A stretch of 64,000 nucleotides of DNA from Pseudarthrobacter sp. ATCC 49987 (GTDB taxonomy: Bacteria; Actinomycetota; Actinomycetes; Actinomycetales; Micrococcaceae): assembly GCF_009928425.1 (NCBI RefSeq), contig NZ_JAABNS010000001.1, positions 992,001 through 1,056,000 on the forward strand, in the 5' to 3' direction. A program made the position numbers and the translations under genes. Position 1 is the stretch's first letter; each line of letters begins with the position of its first letter. Positions 32,501-40,109 of the stretch are shown here, one piece after another. The notes beneath the pieces are model-generated. The model was not told the DNA's origin. It made no database searches and worked only from the letters and a program-made list of their open reading frames with translations.

Positions 32501-33599
32501 TGCCGTCGGAGACACGGCCGCAGCGGCCGGAGCGCTGGTTGGCGGAGGCCTGGGACACCCGCTCGATCGGCAGGCGCTGGACCTTGGTCCGGTGCGAGTA
32601 GCGGGAGATGCGGGCGGTGCCGGTGTCGATGACGTACTTGATGCCGGGGACCGTCAGGGAGGTCTCGGCGACGTTGGTGGCGAGCACAATCCTGCGCTTG
32701 CCGCCGGGGTGGAAGACCTTGTGCTGTTCCTGCAGGCTCAGCCGGGCGAAGAGGGGGAGCACCTCGGTGCCGGCCAGCTTGCGGTTGGACTGGATCCTGC
32801 CGTTGAGGGCCTCGGCGGCGTCACGGATCTCGCGCTCGCCGGAGAAGAAGATCAGGATGTCGCCGGGCGCCTCCTGTGCGAGTTCGTCGACGGCGTCGCA
32901 GACGGCGTCCAGCGGATCGCGGTCCTCTTCCAGCTCGTCGTCGGAGGCGTCGACGGCGTCGTCACCTGCGGCGCCGGGGCCGCCGGCCGGCTGGGACAGC
33001 GGCCGGTAGCGGATCTCGACCGGATAGGTGCGCCCGGAGACCTCGATGATCTGCGACGGCTCCTCCTCGCTGCCGAAGTGCTTGGCGAACCGCTGCGGAT
33101 CGATGGTGGCCGAGGTGATGATGATCTTCAGGTCCGGCCGCTGCGGCAGGATCCGTTTGAGGTAGCCGAGAATGAAGTCGATGTTGAGGCTGCGCTCGTG
33201 TGCCTCGTCGATGATGATCGCGTTGTACTTGCGCAGCAGCTTGTCGCGCCGGATCTCGGCCAGCAGGATGCCGTCGGTCATGAGCTTGACCTTGGTGTTG
33301 CGGCCGACCTCGCCGGTGAAGCGGACCTGGAAGCCGACTTCCTGGCCGATCTCGACGCCGAGCTCCTCCGCGATGCGCTCGGCGACCGTGCGGGCGGCCA
33401 GCCGGCGCGGCTGCGTGTGGCCGATGAGTCCGTTCTCGCCGAGGCCCAGTTCCAGGCACATCTTGGGAATCTGGGTCGTCTTACCGGATCCGGTCTCGCC
33501 GGCGATGATGGTCACCTGGTTGGCCGCGATGGCGGCCATCAGGTCCTCGCGGCGCTCGGAGACCGGCAGCTCGGCGGGGTAGGAGATATGCAGTGTCAT
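29547..33599 (-). CDS. hrpA: ATP-dependent RNA helicase HrpA
   Basis: 1350 residues from ATG 33599, close to the usual 1300 for HrpA. Walker A is GETGSGKTTQ (34-43), the box IDEAHERS lies near 128, motif III is TSATIDPQR, and motif VI is QRSGRCGR. The helicase core is followed by HA2, OB-fold and the long DUF3418 region. A low-complexity Asn/Gly/Ala/Lys linker (NGRANGKANGTANGKA, coded near 30480-30535) interrupts the C-terminal part. The upstream open frame to 33941 overlaps the small gene at 33722 and looks non-coding. The protein likely helps rescue stalled ribosomes or remodel mRNA. Confidence 0.93.
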   Translation of the reverse strand: MTLHISYPAELPVSERREDLMAAIAANQVTIIAGETGSGKTTQIPKMCLELGLGENGLIGHTQPRRLAARTVAERIAEELGVEIGQEVGFQVRFTGEVGRNTKVKLMTDGILLAEIRRDKLLRKYNAIIIDEAHERSLNIDFILGYLKRILPQRPDLKIIITSATIDPQRFAKHFGSEEEPSQIIEVSGRTYPVEIRYRPLSQPAGGPGAAGDDAVDASDDELEEDRDPLDAVCDAVDELAQEAPGDILIFFSGEREIRDAAEALNGRIQSNRKLAGTEVLPLFARLSLQEQHKVFHPGGKRRIVLATNVAETSLTVPGIKYVIDTGTARISRYSHRTKVQRLPIERVSQASANQRSGRCGRVSDGIAIRLYSEEDFESRPPFTDPEILRTNLAAVILQMTAMGVARGPKDVENFPFVEPPDSRAINDGVTLLRELGALSAARPQEETGDGDGRPGRPPASGRNGGATGRNGGGLTAVGQQLAQLPVDPRLGRMIVESGKRGCVREVMILAAALTIQDPRERPTDKQQLAAEKHARFRDENSDFTGFLNLWNYLQEKQQELSSTAFRRLCRAEFINYLRVREWQDLFAQLRQLARPLGISLDNKRLADPVGNHEGIHISLLSGLLSHVGILDERKREYAGARGSRFAIFPGSALFKKSPTFVMAAELVETSRLWARVSAKFDPLWVEQVAPDLVKRSYSEPHWSKKMGSVMAHEKVTLYGVPIIPSRRINYGKVDPELCRELFIRHALVEGDWQTHHKFFHRNRALLHEVEELEARMRRRDILVDDETLFEFYDARIGKEVVSERHFDKWWKDARQQDPALLDFDQALLISEHADALDDSAYPKTLLHKGFELPLSYEFHPVAPGSPPNPSDGVTAEVPVLFLNQLDDAAFRWLIPGQRVELVTALIKSLPKQVRKNFVPAPDVARQAVAALEADFDPAADELEASLELVLRRIRGQVIPPHSWNWDAVPPHLRVSFRVVDSRGKVLDEGKDLGVLQDRLAPATRRAIAESLGATPATTAPSSNGRANGKANGTANGKAAQAAGAAAGTAASSVSAASTGFAEKTGLTSWTFGTVQRQVQGTVKGHTVTGYPALVDEGKSVALRLFQTSSEQEQAMRGGVIRLLALKVPPPDRYVLEHLNNTEKLTFSQNPHGSVTALIADCSLAAIDKLTPAELPWDEATFNALYEKVRADLIDTVFTVTAIVERILASTRRIEKALKGTTSLALISALNDIKSQLEQLVFPGFVARTGYSQLSQLPRYLAAIEKRLEKLPTNVQRDAQNMAAVQALEDDYDDAVSALLPGRRAGAELTQVRWMIEELRVSLFAVELGTAYSVSEKRIRAVLNKALAPA

Positions 33600-33653
33600 G
33601 GCTGCACCCAGTCTACTGGGAAGTGTTCCTGCGGCGGTTCCGGGACAAGTAAG

Positions 33654-33680
33654 TGCCCGGTCCCTTTGCGGGGCCGGGCA
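33654..33680 (-). terminator. Possible terminator of the small membrane protein gene
   Basis: TGCCCGG (33654-33660) and CCGGGCA (33674-33680) form a stem with inner GC pairs. It lies between the end of the 33722 gene and hrpA, but a T tract is lacking. Confidence 0.4.
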
Positions 33681-33721
33681 GTGGGCGGTGGTTCGGGGTG
33701 CTGCGTGACCGCTGCCAGGGT

Positions 33722-33889
33722 TTAGAAGATCCGGAAGGTGTAGTTGGTGCTGGGCAGGTCCAGTGCCGTCCAATAGTCTTCCGAGCGGACCGGCGGGTTG
33801 TGGCCAAGACCGTCCTTGCGGAGGGCTGCGATGGTGGCGGCGAGGCCGACGACGATGAGGACAATGAGGGCGATTCCGAGGAGTTCCAT
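33722..33889 (-). CDS. Short single-span membrane protein
   Basis: 55 residues starting MELLGIALIVLIVVGLAATI, with one membrane span (about 3-23) and a soluble tail ending in STNYTFRIF. Function unknown. GGAGG lies only one base before ATG 33889, closer than normal; a start further upstream (ATG 33961) would add a second hydrophobic segment but overlaps the glxA-type operator. A terminator-like hairpin follows. Confidence 0.55.
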   Translation of the reverse strand: MELLGIALIVLIVVGLAATIAALRKDGLGHNPPVRSEDYWTALDLPSTNYTFRIF

Positions 33890-33923
33890 ACCTCCATGGT
33901 TCTCCGGTGCCAGGACCAAAAGA

Positions 33924-33962
33924 AGTGGCAGAAATGCCCAAAAAGCTATAATTTCTGCCACT
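33924..33962 (+). promoter_or_regulatory. Inverted repeat covering the -10 box of the GlxA-type gene
   Basis: AGTGGCAGAAAT (33924-33935) and ATTTCTGCCACT (33951-33962) are exact inverted repeats 15 bases apart. TATAAT (33947-33952) overlaps the right arm. A further TTTCTGTCA follows at 33964. Binding here would block the promoter, so negative autoregulation by the downstream AraC-type protein is likely. Confidence 0.7.
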
Positions 33963-33982
33963 GTTTCTGTCAGAATGGATGC

Positions 33983-34951
33983 ATGATCAAATCAGTGGCA
34001 ATGATTGTGGTCCCCAACTTCTCAATCTTCGAGTTCGGGACCGCGTTTGAGGTCTTTGGCGTGGACCGGTCGGACCGGGGGACCGGCGTGCCCGCCTTCG
34101 ACTTCCGGGTCTGCGCCCCGGCGCCGGGGGATGTCCCGATGAAGTCCGGGCTGTCCATGCATGTGGGGCTCGGGCTTGACGCCGCAGCGGATGCGGACCT
34201 GGTCATCATGACTCCCTACGGCCGGGACGAGGATGTTCCCGAATCCGTCCTCGAGGCACTGCGCGCCGCGCACGCCCGCGGGGCGTGGGTCATGTCCATC
34301 TGCTCCGGAGCCTTCGCGCTGGCCCGGGCCGGGCTGCTGGACGGCCGCCGCTGCACCACCCACTGGCATTACTCCCAGGAGCTCGTCAGCCGGTACCCCG
34401 CTGCCCTGGTGGATGAAAACGTCCTCTACGTCGAGGACAGCCGGATCATCACGAGCGCCGGGACGGCCGCCGGCATCGACGCGTGCCTGCACCTGGTCCG
34501 GGTGGAGTTCGGCGCCACCGTTGCGGCAGCCATCGCCCGTGACATGGTGGTTCCGCCGCACCGCGACGGCGGCCAGGCCCAGTTCATCGACCGGCCGATC
34601 CCGGCCTGCGGCTCAGAGCCGATGGAAGAACTGCTGCAGTGGATGGTGCGGCATCTGGGGGAGGACCATTCGGTCAATGAACTCGCCGCGCGCATCCACA
34701 TGTCGCCCCGGACGTTTGCCAGGCGCTTCCGCTCCGAGACGGGGGCGACCCCGGCGGCCTGGCTCAACTCCCAGCGGGTGCTGCGGGCACAGGAGCTGCT
34801 CGAGACCACGGACCTGAACATCGACGAAATCGCGCGCGAATCCGGGTTTGGCCACTCGGTGCTGCTGCGGCACCACTTCGCCAAGGTGCTGGACACGAGC
34901 CCGCAGTCCTACCGCCGGACGTTCCGCGGACACCTGGCCGCCGCGGTGTAG
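33983..34951 (+). CDS. GlxA family AraC-type transcriptional regulator with DJ-1/PfpI domain
   Basis: 322 residues. The N-terminal DJ-1/PfpI-like domain (about 1-190) has the nucleophile-elbow sequence VMSICSGAFALARAGLLDGR with Cys near 109. The C-terminal AraC domain (about 215-315) has two helix-turn-helix motifs, NELAARIHMSPRTFARRFR and IDEIARESGFGHSVLLRHHF. Such regulators often sense small nitrogen compounds. ATG 33983 is used; the frame is open further upstream but that region holds the promoter. It is a single gene with an autoregulatory-looking operator. Confidence 0.92.
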   Translation: MIKSVAMIVVPNFSIFEFGTAFEVFGVDRSDRGTGVPAFDFRVCAPAPGDVPMKSGLSMHVGLGLDAAADADLVIMTPYGRDEDVPESVLEALRAAHARGAWVMSICSGAFALARAGLLDGRRCTTHWHYSQELVSRYPAALVDENVLYVEDSRIITSAGTAAGIDACLHLVRVEFGATVAAAIARDMVVPPHRDGGQAQFIDRPIPACGSEPMEELLQWMVRHLGEDHSVNELAARIHMSPRTFARRFRSETGATPAAWLNSQRVLRAQELLETTDLNIDEIARESGFGHSVLLRHHFAKVLDTSPQSYRRTFRGHLAAAV

Positions 34952-34967
34952 GGGACCTGGCCTGAGG

Positions 34968-35276
34968 CTAGCCAGGGTCCGACGCCGCCGCGTCCTCGGC
35001 CGTGTCCTCGGCCGCGGCGCGGGCGCATTCGACGAGGTCCCGCCACGGACCCGTCAGCTCACGCTCCGGCAGGACCGCCCGGCGTTGATCAGCCCGGATG
35101 CTGTACATGAACCGGTCTGGCTGGCCGGTTGTCCCGCTGACCCCGGCGACGGCGTCCCACGGGCACGCTTCGATGAGCGGTTGCCACCGGTCGGTGTCCT
35201 CAGGCGGCTCGGGCCTGACGGTCCACGTCCGCTTCATGCCGGCCACGCCGCCGCTGCGCTGGACAGTTATCTTCAT
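34968..35276 (-). CDS. Emfourin-like inhibitor of M4 metalloprotease
   Basis: 102 residues beginning MKITVQRSGGVAGMKRTWTV, with a central RPEPPEDTDRWQPLIEACPW and an acidic C-terminus. The opening (a beta strand, then SGGxAGM) and the position 43 bases after a protealysin-like protease fit the emfourin family, small slow-binding inhibitors encoded next to protealysin-like enzymes. No signal peptide is seen, so it would act in the cytoplasm. Assignment is by motif and context. Confidence 0.7.
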   Translation of the reverse strand: MKITVQRSGGVAGMKRTWTVRPEPPEDTDRWQPLIEACPWDAVAGVSGTTGQPDRFMYSIRADQRRAVLPERELTGPWRDLVECARAAAEDTAEDAAASDPG

Positions 35277-35306
35277 CGGACTCGGATCTTGATCGGACTC
35301 GGATCT
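35275..35306. repeat. Direct repeat at the start of the inhibitor gene
   Basis: ATCGGACTCGGATCT occurs at 35275-35289 and 35292-35306, a 17-base period. The downstream copy (in transcription order) carries the ATG, where the other copy has ATC, so the start region looks like a tandem duplication. Confidence 0.85.
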
Positions 35307-35319
35307 GCTGGAACGTGGC

Positions 35320-36378
35320 CTAACGCCTCGCTCCCGGGAACTTTACCTTCACAGTTTCCCACGCCGACCGCACGGCGTCATGCTCTGTGGATTCTGCCCC
35401 GAAGAGCTCGGCGGCAGCGGCGGCGGTGGCCTTGGCGAACGCGCCGAACGTGGCGCTCGGGGCCAGGGTGCCGCCCGTTAGTGTCTCGTACCAGATCCGT
35501 CCCGGGGCTTCCCAGGCATTTCCTCCGAGGGTGGTGGCAACCAGGCAGAATGCCCGGTTGGGGATCCCGGAGTTGATGTGAACGCCGCCGTTGTCAGCGC
35601 TCGTGTGCACATAGCCGTCCATGGAGGCCGGCTGCGGGTCCTTGCCGAGCACGTCGTCGTCGTACGCCGTGCCCGGAGCCTTCATGGACCGCAGGGCGGC
35701 CCCCTGGACCCTGTCGGTGAACAGGCCTTCGCCGATCAGCCAGCTCGCCTCCGATGTCGACTGCTTCCGGACAAACTGTTCAACGAGGGCCCCGAAGACG
35801 TCGGACATTGATTCGTTCAACGCGCCGGCCTGGTTGCGGTACACCAGCCCGGCCGAGTACTGGGTGACGCCGTGGGCGAGCTCGTGGCCAATCACGCTCA
35901 GTGATTTCGTAAACCGCTGGAAGACCTGGCCGTCGCCGTCGCCGAAGACCATTTGCTGGCCATCCCAGAACGCGTTGTCGTACAGGCGGCCGTAGTGCAC
36001 CGTGGCATCGAGGTGGAGGCCGTTGCCGTCAATCGAGTTCCGGCCGAAGGCCTCGGCGTAAAGGCGGTGGGTGTGTCCCAGCCCGTCATAGGCCTCATCG
36101 GCGGCGGGGTCGCCGGTGGGCGGTTCCCCCTCCTTACGGACCACGCTGCCGGGGAGCTGCTCGGCGAACTTGGCGTCGTAGACCGTCCGTTCCGGCGGGG
36201 ACGGATTGAGCTCCCGCATGCCCGGATGGCTGCCGGGCCCGGGAACCGCGCGGGATGCCTGGAAACTCGGGACGTGCAGCAGGGCTTCCTTCGCCGCACG
36301 CGCGGTTGCCGAGAACTCCGGTTCGCGCTGGGCTGCCAGGCGGCGGAGCAGGTACGGAGGGATGATGGAGCAGTACAT
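35320..36378 (-). CDS. Protealysin-like M4 metalloprotease
   Basis: 352 residues from ATG 36378 (site AAAGGGG). The start CSIIPPYLLRRLA is typical of the short propeptide (about 1-50) of protealysin-like enzymes. The zinc motif HELAH is near 164-168, the third ligand is in ALNESMSDVFGALVE (near 188), and ADNGGVHINSGIPNRAF carries the second catalytic His region. No signal peptide is visible, unlike thermolysin. The frame continues upstream to 36444 without conserved features. It is followed by the emfourin-like inhibitor, which suggests control of activity inside the cell. Confidence 0.92.
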   Translation of the reverse strand: MYCSIIPPYLLRRLAAQREPEFSATARAAKEALLHVPSFQASRAVPGPGSHPGMRELNPSPPERTVYDAKFAEQLPGSVVRKEGEPPTGDPAADEAYDGLGHTHRLYAEAFGRNSIDGNGLHLDATVHYGRLYDNAFWDGQQMVFGDGDGQVFQRFTKSLSVIGHELAHGVTQYSAGLVYRNQAGALNESMSDVFGALVEQFVRKQSTSEASWLIGEGLFTDRVQGAALRSMKAPGTAYDDDVLGKDPQPASMDGYVHTSADNGGVHINSGIPNRAFCLVATTLGGNAWEAPGRIWYETLTGGTLAPSATFGAFAKATAAAAAELFGAESTEHDAVRSAWETVKVKFPGARR

Positions 36379-36578
36379 GTGAGACCCCTTTGTGCTTCGG
36401 CGGGATCCCGTGGTGGTGCGGCGGCCGGCACCCAGTCCAACCACCCAATCCAGCCACCCCGCCGGAACCCCGCTGCCGATGCAGACAGCCTACGAGCGGG
36501 CACCGACAATTGGCAGGGTGCCGGGCCTCCTTCTTCGGGCGGCGTGCATCCCCGACCCGGCCGCCGGGGGACTGATGC

Positions 36579-37391
36579 CTACCCGGCCACACGGGGAAGC
36601 CGCGGGTTCAGGACGAATTCCTGCACCATCGTCCAAAGGTTCGTAGTGGTCCAGTAGATGAGGACTCCGATCGGGAAGATGATGCCACCCGCGCCGAAGA
36701 CGATCGGCAAGGCGTAGAGCAGTGTTTTCTGTTGCCACATGAACGGGCCCGCTGTGGCCTCCTCGGCCACGTTCCTGGCCATGATGTGTTTCTGGGTAAT
36801 GAACTGCGCCGACGTCATGGTGAAGATCATCACGATCGAGAGGAGCCACACCGCGACCACGTTGCCGCTCACGGGGGTGCCGTGAAGCAGGGAGGCGGAC
36901 AGCGGGGCGCCGAAGATGCTGGACACCTGGAATTGCGCCACCTGCTCTGCGCTCATCGCTCCAATGCCCTGGCCTTTGGCCGCCGCCGTTCCAATCCCTG
37001 ACAACACGGTGAAGAGCGCGAAGAAGAACGGAACCTGGATCAGCAGGGGAAGGCACGCGGAGAACGGGTTGGTGCCGTGCTTCCTGTATAGGGCCATCTG
37101 TTCCTGCGCCATCGCCTGCCGGGACAGCGGGTCGGTCTTGCCGTTGTACTCTTCCTGCAGCTTCTTCAGATCCGGCTGCAGCTGCCGCATGCGGCGCTGT
37201 GCCTTGATCTGCTGCAGGGAGACGGGAATCAAGGCGGCGCGGATGACCAACACCAGGCCTATGATGGACAGCGTCCAGGTCCTGCCGCCGGCCGGCGGCA
37301 GGCCGATGGTGCTCAGGGCGTCGTGGAGTCCCACCATGATGGCCGAAACCAGCCACTGGAACGGAAACAGCAGCGCTGCACCGAAGTCCAT
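36579..37391 (-). CDS. YidC/Oxa1 family membrane insertase, stand-alone paralogue
   Basis: 270 residues. The Oxa1 core is present: the groove arginine in LVIRAALIPVSLQQIKAQRRM (near 51), a cytoplasmic helical hairpin (LQPDLKKLQEEYNGK), HGTNPFSACLPLLIQVPFFF, and later hydrophobic segments near 165-190, 220-250. It lacks the rpmH-rnpA-jag neighbours of the housekeeping yidC and is shorter than it, so it is probably a second copy. Substrates are unknown. It has its own transcription unit after the tRNA-Arg terminator. Confidence 0.88.
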   Translation of the reverse strand: MDFGAALLFPFQWLVSAIMVGLHDALSTIGLPPAGGRTWTLSIIGLVLVIRAALIPVSLQQIKAQRRMRQLQPDLKKLQEEYNGKTDPLSRQAMAQEQMALYRKHGTNPFSACLPLLIQVPFFFALFTVLSGIGTAAAKGQGIGAMSAEQVAQFQVSSIFGAPLSASLLHGTPVSGNVVAVWLLSIVMIFTMTSAQFITQKHIMARNVAEEATAGPFMWQQKTLLYALPIVFGAGGIIFPIGVLIYWTTTNLWTMVQEFVLNPRLPRVAG

Positions 37392-37455
37392 CCGCTGCCC
37401 CCATTCGTAGGGCCGCCGCGCGGCCTGTGAACTTGCACCCTGTCAGCCAACACGA

Positions 37456-37492
37456 AAGAACCCCCAGAATCCAGTGGATCCTAGGGGTTCTT
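37456..37492 (-). terminator. Terminator of tRNA-Arg
   Basis: AAGAACCCC (37456-37464) pairs with GGGGTTCTT (37484-37492), with inner GGATCCACTGGATT pairing. On the minus strand it starts eight bases after the tRNA 3' end and is followed by TTTCG. Confidence 0.75.
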
Positions 37493-37499
37493 GTCTGTG

Positions 37500-37572
37500 T
37501 GCCCTCGATTGGAATCGAACCAACGACCTTCTGCTCCGGAGGCAGACGCTCTATCCCCTGAGCTACGAGGGC
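37500..37572 (-). tRNA. tRNA-Arg (anticodon CCG)
   Basis: 73 bases, read on the minus strand. The acceptor stem is GCCCTCG/CGAGGGC with discriminator A; the D arm is GCTCAGGGGATAGAGC; the anticodon arm is TCTGC-CTCCGGA-GCAGA, giving anticodon CCG; the T arm contains GGTTCGATTCC. CCA is not encoded. It reads CGG codons, which are frequent here. Confidence 0.97.
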
Positions 37573-37650
37573 AGTCAGGGTTCCTGCCGTTACCGGCGGG
37601 ACGTCCTAGAGCTTAGCAGGAAGGGGGGCTCCAAGGGAAAATCGACGCGC

Positions 37651-39186
37651 TCAGTACCCGGAGAAGGAGTCCACATGGATCCGGCGCGCCCCGGCCCGGC
37701 GGGCAGCGGCGCGGAGGGAACGGACACTCGCCGGGGAGCCCGACACATAGACTTCCCGGTCCGCGACGTCGGGAACGAGGTCCTTCAGCGAGGTGCCATC
37801 GATCCGGACGGAGCCCGCATCCTGCATGAACGCCGGCGGCGCGGAGCCGTCGGCAAGCCGGGCGATGACCCGGGCCCCGGTGCGTTCGAGCTCCCCGGCG
37901 TAGGCGAGTTCGGCGGCATTCCTGGCGAGGTACAGCAGGACGACGTCCCGCTCCCCGGCAGCGCCGCCGGACAGCTGGGCCAGATACGGGGTAATGCCGA
38001 TCCCGGCCGCAATGAGCAGCACCGGCACGCCCGGAGTCCGCGGCAGGACAAAATCGCCGCCCACGGTGGTGGCCGTCAGCTCGTCGCCGGGGACCAGGGC
38101 AAGGAGCGACTGTTTTGCCGTGGACAGCGGCCCGGCCGTGCCCACGCCGATCCTGAGTTCCGGGGAGTCCGGCGGGCTGGTCAGGCTGAACACCCGCCGC
38201 CGGCCTTTGTGGTCGGCCTTCGCGTGCGGCAGGTTCAGCTCGAGGTACTGTCCCGGGATGAAGTTCACCGGGCGTTCGGGCTGGAAGCTGAACTCCGTCG
38301 TCGTCGGAGTCAACGGACGGGAGCCCCGGAAGCGAAGCAGGACGCGGCCGCGCTGGCCCGCAGTGAAGGCGAGCGCGTTTCCCACCAGCAGCGCCAGTTC
38401 GGGGGAATTGGCCACGAAGCCCAGGTTGTAAGGGACGGCGAACAGCAGTCCGACGACGGCGGCCAGCGTCAGCTGCTGCCACCGGCGCGGCGGCAGGGTG
38501 AGCGGCTCGGTGAGCATAAAGCCGACGAAGAACAGCACCGGGCGCTGGGCCAGGGTCTGCCACAGCGCCTCGCCCGGCCCCATCCCGGTGCGCAGCAGTT
38601 CCACGGCCACAATGGACACCGCCACCACCGTGAACACGGACGCCATCAGCAGCTTCCGCACCCGGTAGAGCACCAGCAGGACCCCGGGCAGGACCAGCCA
38701 GAGCATTGCCGGGGTGGCGGCCCACCAGGTGGCGATGTTGAGTCCGGTCAGCCCGGTGAGGAACGCCCCGGCCGCCGCCGGATTGAAGAGGTGGCGGCCT
38801 CGCCAGGCAAGCGCGTATTTCGACGCCGACGCGAGCACGCAGGCGAGGGCAACGCCGGCCAGGTCCAGGTACTGCAGCCCCGCCGGGAACTGCGTCGGCC
38901 AGAAGAGGAAATAAAGCAGCAGGCCCGTGATCAGGGACGATTCAGAGTGCGGACGGACGTGGAACACCGCGGCGAGCGCCCGGCTGGAGGCGTAGGTCAG
39001 GCCCAGGCAGAGCACCAGATGGGCGATCATCTCGGGGAGTCCGAACGTCAGCCAGCCGAGCACCTCCAGCAGCAGGCTGAAGCCGGCCAGCACCGCCAGG
39101 ACCCAGAGGACCAGCCGGTACATCGTGAACCGTCCCAGCGCCGTGTCCAGCCGCGAACTGAGGGGAGAGGAGATTGTGGCGGTCAT
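37651..39186 (-). CDS. RnfD/NqrB-like membrane domain fused to ferredoxin-NAD(P)H reductase domain
   Basis: 511 residues in two parts. The N-terminal half (about 20-265) has eight to nine membrane helices with the RnfD/NqrB-type motif HLFNPAAAGAFLTGL (near 132). The C-terminal half (about 283-511) is FNR-like: FAD motif RRVFSLTSPP, NAD(P)-motif AAGIGITPYLAQL, and the final SFSGY. No 2Fe-2S ligands are visible. It could pass electrons from cytoplasmic NAD(P)H through FAD into the membrane. The ATG overlaps the apbE stop. A covalent FMN site of the S/T-GAT type is possible at WAATPAM, but weak. Confidence 0.8.
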   Translation of the reverse strand: MTATISSPLSSRLDTALGRFTMYRLVLWVLAVLAGFSLLLEVLGWLTFGLPEMIAHLVLCLGLTYASSRALAAVFHVRPHSESSLITGLLLYFLFWPTQFPAGLQYLDLAGVALACVLASASKYALAWRGRHLFNPAAAGAFLTGLTGLNIATWWAATPAMLWLVLPGVLLVLYRVRKLLMASVFTVVAVSIVAVELLRTGMGPGEALWQTLAQRPVLFFVGFMLTEPLTLPPRRWQQLTLAAVVGLLFAVPYNLGFVANSPELALLVGNALAFTAGQRGRVLLRFRGSRPLTPTTTEFSFQPERPVNFIPGQYLELNLPHAKADHKGRRRVFSLTSPPDSPELRIGVGTAGPLSTAKQSLLALVPGDELTATTVGGDFVLPRTPGVPVLLIAAGIGITPYLAQLSGGAAGERDVVLLYLARNAAELAYAGELERTGARVIARLADGSAPPAFMQDAGSVRIDGTSLKDLVPDVADREVYVSGSPASVRSLRAAARRAGARRIHVDSFSGY

Positions 39187-40055
39187 GAAAACAGCACCCC
39201 TTCAAAATCGGCCGAGTACTCCGCGTGGCCGTCCGAGTGGACAGTCAGCCAGGAAACGTCGAATTCCGCCTGCAAACGGGGCCCCTCGACGAAAAACAGG
39301 GCAGTCGCCAGGGCGTCGGCCACCATGGCGCTCGCCGCCATCGCCCAGCTGGCGACGACGGTGCGCACCGGTGCCCCGGTGGTGCCATCCAACACGTGGT
39401 GCAGCCCGTCGCCCCAGGCGCGCCGGTTGGCGGCGGACGCGCAGAGGGCGCCGGTACCCAGTTTGACGATTCCAATGGCCCGGTCCGGATCATAGGGATG
39501 CTCCAGGCCGACGTCGACCGGCGCGGAGCCGGTATTGAGCAAATCGCCGCCCGCGTCGATAAAGTGCTCTCCGACGCCCGCACCACACAACTCGGCGGAT
39601 AACAGGTCCGCCAGCTGCCCCTTGCCGGCCGCCCCGACGTCGATCACCACAGGGGCGCGCGTGGTCAGCACCGTGCCCTGCCAGTCGAGCACCTCGTCCC
39701 AAGGCGGCGCGGGCAACGGCGGGCCGGCCGGACGCAGCGAGTAGTGGGCGTCGTAGCCCAGCTGTTCCAGGCTGCCGCCGATCAGCGGGGTCATGACCCC
39801 GCCGCTGAGGCGGTACAGGGTTTCGTAGAGCGGCCCCAGGGCAGCTGCCTCGGACGGGAGGACGTAGCGGCCCGGCCGCCGTGCCGCGCCGGCGATCAGG
39901 GAGTCGGGCCGGAACCGGGACCAGGCGGCGTCGTAGTCCGCCACGGCATCGAGCAGCCGGCGCCGGAGCACGCCGGGGAGCGGGGACGGTGTGGAGACCT
40001 CCCAGCGGGTACCGATCCCGTCGAAGCTGAAGTCCGTCCAGCCCGGATGCGCCAC
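39183..40055 (-). CDS. apbE: FAD:protein FMN transferase
   Basis: 290 residues of the ApbE family. FIDAGGDLLNTGS and ASAMVADALATALFF (the D and T metal/FAD region, near 248-262) are the family hallmarks, and LYRLSGGVMTPLIG is typical of the N-terminal part. ApbE transfers FMN from FAD to a Ser or Thr of a target. There is no lipobox or signal peptide, so it may act in the cytoplasm or be exported by another route. It lies between the FMN-binding lipoprotein and the RnfD-FNR gene and overlaps the latter by three bases. Confidence 0.88.
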   Translation of the reverse strand: MAHPGWTDFSFDGIGTRWEVSTPSPLPGVLRRRLLDAVADYDAAWSRFRPDSLIAGAARRPGRYVLPSEAAALGPLYETLYRLSGGVMTPLIGGSLEQLGYDAHYSLRPAGPPLPAPPWDEVLDWQGTVLTTRAPVVIDVGAAGKGQLADLLSAELCGAGVGEHFIDAGGDLLNTGSAPVDVGLEHPYDPDRAIGIVKLGTGALCASAANRRAWGDGLHHVLDGTTGAPVRTVVASWAMAASAMVADALATALFFVEGPRLQAEFDVSWLTVHSDGHAEYSADFEGVLFS

Positions 40056-40071
40056 GTTTCCTCCTGCCGGC

Positions 40072-40107
40072 TACTGGCTGGTTGCTACTGGCTGTCCATC
40101 ACTGGCT
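40072..40107. repeat. Short imperfect direct repeats in the FMN protein-apbE spacer
   Basis: ACTGGCTG occurs three times (as CTACTGGCTGG, CTACTGGCTGT and TCACTGGCTGT) in the 54-base gap between the two genes. Meaning unknown; slippage is the simple explanation. Confidence 0.6.
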
Positions 40108-40109
40108 GT

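Noticed and set aside
30684..33725. 1013-codon open frame on the plus strand opposite hrpA
   Set aside because: It is the antisense shadow of a clear HrpA gene in GC-rich DNA and has no family motif.
33600..33941. N-terminal extension of hrpA
   Set aside because: The extra 114 residues precede the natural MTLHISYPAEL start, overlap the small membrane protein gene and look like non-coding DNA.
37500..37572. tRNA-Arg as an integration site
   Set aside because: No integrase, no repeat of the tRNA 3' end and no foreign block was found near it.
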